Assembly: GCA_002104895.1 (NCBI GenBank)
Contig: MCFG01000063.1
Span: 110,001-174,000, forward strand
DNA length: 64,000 nucleotides
Origin: Anaeromyces robustus
Lineage: Eukaryota; Neocallimastigomycota; Neocallimastigomycetes; Neocallimastigales; Neocallimastigaceae
Direction: 5' to 3'
A program made the translations under genes and the position numbers. Below, piece by piece: positions 54,859 to 64,000 of this stretch (within the stretch, counting starts at the first letter, position 1; each line of letters starts with the position of its first letter). The notes below the pieces were generated by a model. The model did no database searches, was not told the DNA's origin, and saw only the letters and a program-made list of their open reading frames with translations.

Positions 54859-56450
54859 TTATCCTATTCTACTTGGATCGATAATAGGATTGGTATTTGC
54901 TCTACTAGACTGTTCTACCTGTGTTACCGGGATTAACGTTTCTTGGAGAGGTTGGTTTTGTTTTGAATTTATTAAACAATATATATGTTATATTGTCTTT
55001 TACAGCTCTATTGAATGATATCATTCAATAGAGCTGTAGATCACAATAAAAATGGAGATTTTGTATATGTATCAGAATCAGTCTGACACTTATACAACTA
55101 TTTCCATTATTTTTTTATATGAATAATTGTCAGTTATTTTATTAATACTAAGGTTCTCTTTAATTAAAGAAAAAAATATAAATTCAGTACCTATTAACAA
55201 TTTTTTCATTTCTATTATTAGAACCCTAAAGGATCGATATTACATATACTATTGTTCCAATTATTAAAACTACATTTATAACTCATAACAATATTATTAA
55301 TTTTTTTTATTATGTACACTATAATTATCACTGGACACCTATAAACTATTAAAAAGATTATCTAAAAAATAAAAATAAAAAATAAAGTTTCTATCTAAAT
55401 CGAAGAAATGGTTAATACAAAAATTTTTAAATAGGAAATAATTAAAATAAACCAATGGTCAATTCTTTGATAACTATCACTATAGAAACAGCATGAACAA
55501 CAATTAGGACAAATGATATTAATTAATTTGTCAGCTTTAACTAACTCTAATATCAATTTTATATCCAAATCTTGCCCAAAATATTCACCTAAAAAACCTT
55601 TACTATATTCAGGAAATTCTAAGATTTAAACTTTAAGTAATTTCTTGAATTTTCAAAATTATTCATTTTATAAATTTTAGCTTTAACTTATTTATCATTG
55701 TTCATGTCCCTCTCCCAATAGAAGTTCATAATTTCTTTAGGTAGAGGATGAAATAATATTGTTTAATTTATTTAAATTCTATTCTTTATCTTTTCGACGT
55801 TGACGCCCTTGAAGCCACTCGGAGTGTTCTTATTGTTATTATACCAATTGAGAAGAATCCGAAAGAATATATTTTACAATTGGCATAACAACAGTAAAAA
55901 AATACGATAGACCCACAATATCCGGAACAGGAAACTCGGATGAACCTTTGAAAAGTTGTCCATGCCATTGACTCCGTCCCTCATCCATACCTAGTTTATC
56001 AAATGCATAACCACCCATCAAGGAAAGTGTTAAGCATCAAGTAATATATATTATTTTCATAATCTTCGTCTGAGTCCTCAGAAAATCCCAGTGATTTAGT
56101 TTGATTAATTACGGTGAACTTCAAGTATAAGTCAACATTGTGTTTAAAAAAAGTATCTCTATTCTGTTCAATGGCCTTACAATTGAATATCTAATGGGAG
56201 AAACTTTGCATTTTTTTCATCACAGTAAGGGCAGCAGCACGTAGGAAAGCTTTTTAAGAGAAGACTTATCTTTAAGTAGAAACTTATAGTTAAATTGAAA
56301 ACCGCTGGCGTATTCTCATAATCCAGAAGAACCCCAGTTGGGTATTAGGGATTAGGTATGATAAAACAAGATCCTGTATATCTTTGGAAGGTCCATATTT
56401 ACATTCCAAGTATATAGAAGCTCTTTTAGAAGAATTCTTTCTTCCCATAT
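54859..56450 (-). pseudogene. Broken coding relic, probably a mobile-element fossil of unknown family
   Basis: A GC-richer island in otherwise A/T DNA. Its minus strand shows a series of open stretches with ordinary amino-acid content, from an ATG-led piece near 56450 down to a stop at 54859. They are interrupted by several breaks and one or more A/T-rich gaps. Visible signatures are a Cys-rich patch near 56240 (TCCCPYC), a second one near 55520 (ICPNCCSCC), and segments such as SQWHGQLFKGSSEFPVPD. None matches a family that I can name with confidence, and no reverse transcriptase, integrase or capsid signature was seen. The composition, the nearby TA-flanked palindrome and the decay suggest an old transposable element rather than a host gene. 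Age: moderately old, since the frames are still readable. Confidence 0.5.
55001..55038. repeat. Perfect 38-bp palindrome flanked by TA
   Basis: TACAGCTCTATTGAATGAT is followed at once by its exact reverse complement. Without the outer TA at each end it is a 34-bp palindrome of two 17-bp half-sites beginning CAGCTCTATTG. Confidence 0.95.
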
Positions 56451-56548
56451 TATCGGTATTTTAAATTACTACTCGCCCCTTTTAGGTTCAAATAAGACTA
56501 AAACCAAAAAAGCCCAATCTATATTTAATAGAGGATTATTTTGGAGTC

Positions 56549-56851
56549 TTGGACACAAATCTATCAACCCTAACCCATATACCTATTCCATTTCTTGCGA
56601 ATTTTTGGTTCATTCCCTTTTCAGCGATTTGTGCTATAGCTCAAATTCGTCGTTTCGATAAGTGGGGAAAATCTTCTTGTATTATTAAAGAACTAATCAC
56701 AAATATTCCTACCATGCCTTATTATTATTCATGGACTAAAGAATCTCGTATCCTAAAAAAGAAATTAACAGATCTTACAAAAGAGAAAATTATTGATAAG
56801 TATAAAACTAGAGATGTGCTAACAAAAAAAAAAAAAATCAGAAAAATTTAA
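56549..56851 (+). other. Open stretch of 100 codons without ATG, in the relic island
   Basis: The frame begins at a TTG, not an ATG, and reads ICAIAQIRRFDKWGK then SWTKESRILKKKLTDLTKEK, ending in a Lys-rich tail at a stop. Composition is GC-richer like the adjacent minus-strand relic. It may be the C-terminal part of another broken coding piece of the same element. I do not recognise it and see no promoter or start. Confidence 0.35.
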
Positions 56852-57265
56852 AAATGAATTAAATTTGTTATTTATATATATATATATATATATATTATTT
56901 TTTTGTAATTTTTTTTTAAAATAAAACAATTGTTTTTAGGATTAAAATAAAACCATTTCTTTTCCTGTTTTATTTTATTTTTAGGATTAAAGTAAAACCA
57001 TTTTTTTATCTGTTTTATTTTATTTTTAGGATTAAAGTAAAACCATTTTTTTATCTGTTTTATTTTATTTTTAGGATTAAAGTAAAACCATTTTTTTATC
57101 TGTTTTATTTTATTTTTAAAATCAAAATAAAACCATTTTTTTTAATTAATTATAACAATATCATTAAAATTTATATATATAATATAAAAAAAAATAAAAA
57201 AAAAATAACGAAAAAAATTACTATATTAAATATTTGAATGTAGTAAAGTATTTCAAACACATTCG

Positions 57266-57315
<50 letters not shown>

Positions 57316-57815
57316 AAATAGTTTATTATTTTTAATTAATAATTTGCATTTAATTTAAATTATAAATACATATTATATTTTTTTTTAATATTAATATTTC
57401 GTATTATTTTTCTTTTATATTTTAGATTTTTTTAAATATAATATTTAATAAGTAAATATAATATTATTATATTAATTGAATGATAATAATGATATCATTA
57501 TTATTAAATTTATAGGATTATCAAAAATTATATAATAATTTTTGAAATTTTAAAAAATATTATATAAAATAATAATATTTAATATTATCATTATTATTAT
57601 TATATAATATTAATATTATGATAAATGATGATGATATTATTATTTTTTTTTAATATTATAATCATAATGATATTATTAACAATAATAATAATATCATTAA
57701 TCATTAATCATTTAATCTATTAAATAATCATTAAATAATAACATTATATCTTTTTTCCTTATTATATTATATTTTATTATATTATAATTTTATTCCTTTT
57801 TTATTTTCTATTTTC
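56852..57815. other. Intergenic region with a 45-bp minisatellite
   Basis: No gene seen. It contains the minisatellite (56938-57145), a T run of about 41 bases (57267-57307) and mixed AAT/ATT sequence. Confidence 0.75.
56938..57145. repeat. 45-bp minisatellite, four full units plus a partial
   Basis: AGGATTAAA(A/G)TAAAACCATT recurs at 56938, 56983, 57028 and 57073, exactly 45 bp apart, with a degenerate fifth unit near 57118. Units two to four are nearly identical. Confidence 0.95.
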
Positions 57816-58829
57816 TTAACAATAGTTATTAATGTATTTTTCTCTGGCATCACAACGATTCATCCAACCTTGTAAATATTGTCTTAAATTAGAATTGTTA
57901 GCAACAGCATCTTTAAAATCTTGACGACTAATACTATTTAATAAACGAGCATAAGTTTTACTATCTCTATTACCAATTGGATTATTAGCAACAACTTCTT
58001 TAGTTCTATATGGACCATTTAAGGAATAATCAAGACATACAAAGTAAGCAGGTTGTGGAAGATTAGTACAACCAGCAATAGAACCAAATAATTTTTCATA
58101 AAGATTAGCTGTACCTTCTTGGAATTTATCTTTATTTAAATCATATGCACATTTAACAAATAATACGGAATTATAACTACATTTATTAAGAGCATAATTA
58201 TAATAACTTCTATTCGTCCAACCAGTTTGTGGGGTAACTCCCATACAAGTATAACCAAGTTGACCTTGATACCAATTACCTGGATCACCACTCATATTTT
58301 GACATCCTCCTTCATTTTGGAATATTTGAGGTAAAGATTCATAAGCTTTAGATTTGCCTGATTTAGTAGCATTTGGATTTCTAACCGTTGGACATGAAGA
58401 AGTAACCGTACCACCACCAGTAGTACCACCAGTAGTACCACCAGTAGTACCACCTGTACTTTTATTACTATTTGGAATACAAAGTTTAACATTATTACTA
58501 CCAGGACATTCAGCGGTATTAGCTAAATAATTTTTATTTAAATTACAATTTTTAGTATTTATACAAACACCAGGGGTTTTAAGAGTTTCTCCTGTAGTAA
58601 GTTTAGTAACTGATTTAATACAACAAATAACATCATCTGGATCATTTGGACATGGCCAATTTGGATAACTACCAGCATATCTTTCATATTTAGCCGTTTG
58701 TCCAGTACTATTACAAGAATATTTTGGGACACAAACTCCTTGTTGACTTCCCTTATAACATGGTTGATCAATATAAGCAAAAACTGGGGAAGCTAAAAAA
58801 ATAGATAATAATTTGAAATTAAAACGCAT
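57816..58829 (-). CDS. Secreted GH108-like N-acetylmuramidase (lysozyme) with Cys-rich N-terminal modules
   Basis: Predicted extracellular enzyme cleaving bacterial peptidoglycan. Intronless, 337 residues. The signal peptide is about 1-18 (MRFNFKLLSIFLASPVFA). Two small Cys-rich modules follow: about 24-72, with QGVCVPKYSC and PNDPDDVICCIK, and about 88-118. A TGG-repeat linker (125-140) joins them to the catalytic domain (about 155-337). There, IFQNEGGCQNMSGDPGNW and MGVTPQTGW match the glycoside hydrolase 108 pattern (E-G-G, D-P-G, G-V-T), so Glu173 is the likely catalytic acid. QGWMNRCDAREKYI near the C-terminus matches the family's closing helix. Extra Cys residues suggest disulfides suited to secretion. 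GH108 is mainly a bacterial and phage family, and the lack of introns and higher GC fit acquisition from bacteria. Poly-pyrimidine sequence (plus strand) precedes the ATG. Confidence 0.78.
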   Translation of the reverse strand: MRFNFKLLSIFLASPVFAYIDQPCYKGSQQGVCVPKYSCNSTGQTAKYERYAGSYPNWPCPNDPDDVICCIKSVTKLTTGETLKTPGVCINTKNCNLNKNYLANTAECPGSNNVKLCIPNSNKSTGGTTGGTTGGTTGGGTVTSSCPTVRNPNATKSGKSKAYESLPQIFQNEGGCQNMSGDPGNWYQGQLGYTCMGVTPQTGWTNRSYYNYALNKCSYNSVLFVKCAYDLNKDKFQEGTANLYEKLFGSIAGCTNLPQPAYFVCLDYSLNGPYRTKEVVANNPIGNRDSKTYARLLNSISRQDFKDAVANNSNLRQYLQGWMNRCDAREKYINNYC

Positions 58830-60496
58830 TTTTTTTTTTGTTTTTGTTTTATTTTACTTTTTTCTTTTTTATTTTATTTTTTTTAATAATTTATAATTAT
58901 TAAATATATATATTTATAATGATGAAAGAAAAAAAAGATATTTTTTTATGAAATTTCATCTCTATTTATATCTTTTTTTTTTCTTTTAATAATATTTATT
59001 TTTTTATTTATTTTTTAATTATAATCATATTTATTTTTCTTTAATTTTTTTTAATTATAATCATATTTATTTTTATTTAATATGAATTTAAATAATTATA
59101 ATTGATTTAATTTCTTTTTTTTATCTTTTTTTTTCATTTTTTTTACTTTTTTTTTCTATTTTTCTATATTTTATTTTGTTTTATTATATTTTATTTTATT
59201 ATATTTTTTTTTTTCATTACAAGATAAAAAATTATTGGTAGGAAAGTTTAAAAATTAATTGTTAAATCTCTAATTTAATTAAAATTTATAAAGATTAAGA
59301 TGAAATTTAAAATAGTAATAAATTTTAATTAATTATATAAAATTTTATTTACTATTAATAATAAAGAAAGAAAAAAAAAAGAAAGAAAGAAAAGATGAGA
59401 AAAGATAAAAAAAAGATTAAGTAATAAATAATTCTTTATTTTTTCATTATGTATATATATAAAACTTTTCATAAAAAAATTTTTTTATATTTATTTATAT
59501 ATCAATATTAATATTATTACTCATAGAGTTAAAAAAAACTTGATAAGTAATTTTATAATAAATTTTATTAAATATTAAAAATATTTAAAATTAAAGAATT
59601 TTCATACTCAATTAATTTAATTAAATAATAAATTATTATTAAATTAAATTAAAATAATTAAAATTATAAATTTAATTACAAAGATTAATTCTATAATTAT
59701 TATAATTATTATTAATTATAAAACTTTTTATTATAAAAATAATTAATAACAAGAAATAACTATTAATAAATATATTCTTTAATTATCTATATTTTTATAT
59801 ATAATATAATATTAATATTAATAATAATTATAAATATAAGATAAAAAAATAAAAAAAGAATATTAAAAGAAAAATGATTAAGAAACAAATTAAAGAAAAG
59901 TATTTTTGGTTAAATATTATAAATTAAGATATTATTTTAATAATTAATTTCTTTTTTTTTTATTTTTTTTTATTAAATTAATAGTTAAAACTTTAACTAT
60001 TAGTTATAAAGTTTTATAATTAATGAGTATTAACAATTTTTTATAAATAATTATTAATATATTTATTAATGTTAGACAATTAAAGAAAAAACAAAGGATA
60101 TATTTAAAGAAAAAAAAATATAAAGTAATTTATATGGGTAACATATAAAATTTTTTCCTGTATTATATATATATATTTAGTTTTTTTTTTATATAAAATG
60201 ATAAAATTTATTACTTTAATATTAATTATCATTAAAAGATTAAATTTTTTAAATTTTTTAGGTTTAAGATTAAAGATGATTTATTAAGTAAATATTTTTT
60301 TATTATAGATACTATAAAATAATAAAAAATATATAAAAAAAATTTTATAGAATTTTTATGAGAAAATTTATTATAATTTTTTTGTAATAAATAAACCATT
60401 AATAGGTATTAAAATAAAAAAAATTGTTATTAATTAATAATAAATTTATATATATTTTTGTAAAATAACCAAAGATGATTAATTAATAAAGAATTA

Positions 60497-60597
60497 TAAC
60501 AAAAATTAAATATTAAATTTGATAATATAACAAATATTAAATATTAAATTTTTTTGATAATATAACAAATATTAAATATTAAATTTTTTTGATAATA
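60497..60597. repeat. 35-bp tandem repeat, three units
   Basis: TAACAAATATTAAATATTAA followed by ATTTTTTTGATAATA repeats twice perfectly (60528, 60563), after a shorter variant at 60497. Confidence 0.9.
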
Positions 60598-60746
60598 TAA
60601 TAAAATGAAAAATGAATACTAATTATTTCTGAACGTAATGATATCAATTTATTAATTTTTTCTTCATCCATTTTATTATCATTATTACTATAATTTGAAT
60701 TCGTATATTCTAAAATATGATCATTAATAAAACAAAAATATATCAT
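60579..60746 (-). CDS. Small open frame of 55 codons, doubtful
   Basis: It starts at ATG 60746 and ends at TAA 60579. Part of it has coding-like composition (NDNKMDEEKINKLISLRSEI), in contrast to the homopolymeric frames around it. The end overlaps the 35-bp repeat. No splice partners were found. It could be a fragment of a decayed gene, an exon of an unseen gene or chance. Confidence 0.22.
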   Translation of the reverse strand: MIYFCFINDHILEYTNSNYSNNDNKMDEEKINKLISLRSEIISIHFSFYYIIKKI

Positions 60747-61328
60747 ATTGTATAGAACATTTATTCAAATAAATGAATGTTTTAAATGATTATTAATATT
60801 CACATAATTAATAATAATAATATAATAAGCATAATAATTGTTTCATAAAATGAAAGAAAAACAATAATAAAAAATATTATTAATAATTTTCTTTTATTTA
60901 ATTATATTAATTAGTTAATAGATTAATTACAATATAAAAAAAGTCTTTTTATTATTTTATGATTCATACTCTAATTATGTTACAAGATTTCAATATATAT
61001 TTTTATTTGTTTTTTATTTGTTTAACTGTTTTTATTTCATTAATATTTTGTTTCATTTTGTAATGGGAAAATTTATTATTATATAAATAAATAAATAATT
61101 AATTAATTAAATAATTAAATAATTAAGTATGTATATAATAATATAGTTTATTTGAATAATATATTCCAAGATTTCATATATTTTTTTTATTTATTAACAT
61201 TATTTTTTTATTTCAACCGTTACATTATTTCAATTTTTATTGTTACATTATTTTTATTTCAATTGTTACATTATTTTTATTTCATTTATATTTTGTTTCA
61301 ATTTGTATTTGAAATATTTCTTATTATA

Positions 61329-61329
<1 letters not shown>

Positions 61330-61403
<74 letters not shown>

Positions 61404-61415
61404 AAATAAATAAAT
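61330..61415. repeat. (AAAT)n microsatellite
   Basis: About 21 tetramers with two AATAAT interruptions. Confidence 0.9.
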
Positions 61416-62641
61416 AGTTTATATGAACATAGATTCTAATTTAAAGATATAAGATTTTTTTAAAAGAAAAAATGATTTAATTTAAGTAATATTTGTGTAA
61501 CCTTTATCTATTATTCTCTGGTGAAATCAGAATATTAATTGATATTCTTTTAATTAATAGAGTTACTATTTATTGACAAATTTAATAAATTAATTTTTTT
61601 TTAAAAAAATTTTTTTTAATAAAATGTGTTTGTTAGTATCCCATAAATAATATATTATTATTATAATATATAATAATAAGATAAATCAATAATAAAAATG
61701 AATAGTATATAATGTTAATAAAGATTTATTCTTTCATATAATAATTATTATACTATTAAATATAATAATGATTAATTATACACAAAGCATAATTAATATA
61801 TTTATTATTTATAATTATTAATAATTGAAAGATATTCATCTTTATAATTGTAATATTAATATATTATAATTTATATATAAAATATAATAAAAAACTATTA
61901 GATTAAAACACATTATAACATATTTCTTTTATTGAATAAAAAATTGTACATATTATTATGTTTAATTTCTGCATTTCTTTTCCCTTTTTCCCTTTTTTCC
62001 TTTTTTTCCTTTTTTTCTTTTTTTTTTTTTAAAAAAATTCCAAATTTATGTCAAAAGAATATTTAAAAATAGAATAATCAAAGAAGAAATTAAAAAATTA
62101 TTATTAATTTAAGTTTTCTTTTTTTTTTTCTTTTTCTTTTTTTCTTTTTTCTTTTTTTTTTTTTTTTTTTTTTTGATTTTTTATTCTTTTTTAATTTATT
62201 AATTAATTATTAACTATAATAATTAATTAATTAATAATTCTAATATATTAAACTACATAATTTTTTTTTTCTTTTTTAAAAAATTTTAAAAAGAAAAAAA
62301 AATTAAATATATTAAAAATAGAATTGTATTATCTTTTATATTTTTTGTATTAAATTAATATTTTAAATATTTTTTTTATTTTATTTTTCTTTTTCTTAAC
62401 CTTTTTTTCTTTCTTATTTGAATAAAAAAAACGGTTAAGAAAAAAATTTTATTTATTTAAGCATAACAATATATATAATTGGAAATAAAATGAAATATAA
62501 AAAAAAACAATCAAAAAAAAACATGAAATAAAATATTTAAAACTTTTTAATTAATTTTATTATTTAATTGTGTAACCTTTGTTATAATTTGTCATCATTT
62601 TCTTTATATTTTGTTTTAAATTTTATTATGTTTTAATTTTA

Positions 62642-62900
62642 TTTATTAATTTATTTATTTATTTATTTATATTTAATTTATTTATTTATTAATTTATTTA
62701 TTTATTTATTTATATTTAATTTATTTATTTATTAATTTATTTATTTATTTATTTATATTTAATTTATTTATTTATTTATTTATATTTAATTTATTTATTT
62801 ATTAATTTATTAATTTATTTATTTAATTATTATTTATTTATTAATTTATTTATTTATTTATTATTTATTTATTTATTTATATTTATTTATTTATTTATAA
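62642..62900. repeat. Composite (TTTA)n array with higher-order units
   Basis: TTTA tetramers carry regularly spaced TTTATATTTAATTTA variants (near 62668, 62712, 62754 and 62780), so units of about 26-45 bp have been duplicated on top of the tetramer repeat. Confidence 0.85.
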
Positions 62901-62907
62901 ATAAAAA

Positions 62908-62942
<35 letters not shown>

Positions 62943-64000
62943 AAATATATCATGCATACGTTAATTAAAAAAGAGGAAAAAAAAAAAACATAAAAACTGT
63001 TTCTTTTCTTTTTTTGTCTTTTTTTTTCTTTCTTTTTTTTTTTTTTTTTACCATTTTCATAAAAAATTATAATTTTTAAAATTTTTTAAAAAAATTTATA
63101 TTTACATAAATTTAATATGTATTATACATTAATCATTAAAAAAAAAATTTATATAAAGTTATTAAACTATGAAAAAAATAATAAAAGGTTTTTTATTCTG
63201 TATTCTAATTATTGGTTTTAATTATTTTTTTATTATTATTAATATTATTCTATTCATTATTATTAATTTGTACATTATTTTATATTATATTTTAATTAAT
63301 TATTAATTATAGATGATGATCTGGAAATTACTTAGTAGGCATTCTTTTTTCTTTTATACTGAAAAAATATTTATTTTTACTTATGTGTACATCAATATTT
63401 TTGTTTATGTTTAATGTTTATGTTTATGTTTATTATTTTTGCAACTTTTGTCTCTTTTTTTTTTTTATTTTATTTTATTTTGTAATAAAGGCTAAGTAAA
63501 ATATAAAAGGAAATATTTTTATTTTTTCCATGTTAATTTTATATTAATTGTTTTATATCCATGTTATGTTTTACATTATCAATATAAAAAAGTATAGAGT
63601 ACAAAATGTATACAGAAAGAAGTGGATATAGTAAATGTTTTAATTTTTTTTTTTTTTTTTTTGATCTACCATTATCAAAAAGTATTTGTATTTGTATTTG
63701 TTTTTTTACGTCAATGTTTATGTATAAATTAATCATTAAATAATAAAAAATATTATTAAAATAAAAATTATTATTATTATTATAATTATTATAATTATTA
63801 TCAATTATTATTATAAATAATAACAATTATCCTATATATATAATAAATATATATAATGAATATATATGTAATATTAATCTATATATTAAGTATTAATTAC
63901 GTATATAAAATTATATATCTAAAAAAGGTTTCATTTTCGATTTTAATATGATTAATTTTTGTATTTTTAGGTTATAGAAAAACAATATCTAAAATTATTT

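Larger units (their letters stand above)
58830..64000. other. Gene-poor region, about 5.2 kb
   Basis: No gene that I can support apart from a doubtful 55-codon frame (60579-60746, minus). Repeats include a 35-bp unit (60497-60597), TTACATTATTTTTATTTCAA copies (about 61223-61287), AAAT (about 61330-61415), a composite TTTA array (62642-62900), T runs (about 62152-62174, 62910-62938) and TTTATG copies (about 63410-63432). Confidence 0.7.

Noticed and set aside
63539-63826. 95-codon minus-strand frame near the right edge
   Set aside because: Built from AAT triplets and a T run; no signature that would support a gene.

Overview
The window looks like a piece of a Neocallimastigomycota (anaerobic gut fungus) nuclear genome. 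Four things point there: extreme AT content with near-pure A/T intergenic DNA and dense microsatellites; poly-Asn runs in coding regions; short AT-rich GT...AG introns; and gene types that I associate with these fungi, namely receptors with sugar-binding ectodomains, scaffoldin-like Cys repeats and a bacterial-type secreted muramidase. Dictyostelium-like amoebae share the base composition but fit the gene set less well. The genus cannot be fixed from the sequence.

Layout. 1-1247 (+): 3' part of a multi-pass membrane protein whose first exons lie outside the window. 2633-19250 (-): a tandem array of four paralogous class C (7tm_3) receptors, each a signal peptide, an ABC-type solute-binding ectodomain, seven helices and an Asn/Ser-rich tail. 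All four have five exons with the same intron phases, and one copy (12290-15401) carries a single-base frameshift. 20655-22488 (-): a type II membrane protein joining a SUEL-type lectin domain to a GT34 glycosyltransferase. 23097-30382 (+), head to head with it: a 2079-residue secreted protein with a transglutaminase-like domain, scaffoldin-like Cys repeats and an acidic tail. 32074-34200 (+): a protein of seventeen 39-residue ankyrin-like repeats. 36427-37578 (-): UDP-glucose 4-epimerase. 39693-39765 (-): tRNA-Val(UAC). 43271-44137 (+): a small leucine-rich-repeat-like protein. 44771-48084 (-): a fifth, divergent solute-binding/7TM receptor. 48085-54858: gene-poor DNA. 54859-56851: a GC-richer island holding a broken coding relic, probably a mobile-element fossil. 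57816-58829 (-): a secreted GH108-like muramidase. 58830-64000: gene-poor DNA.

Taken together, most genes belong to the cell surface or secretory pathway: sensing of extracellular solutes (five receptors), glycoconjugate building (GT34 and the epimerase that supplies UDP-galactose), a large surface or extracellular scaffold-like protein, and attack on bacterial walls. This suits a fungus living among rumen bacteria and plant fibre. Exon structures were worked out by hand from splice signals, reading phase and paralog comparison; exon lengths sum to whole codons in every spliced gene except the frameshifted receptor copy. Functions are inferred from motifs, without database searches.
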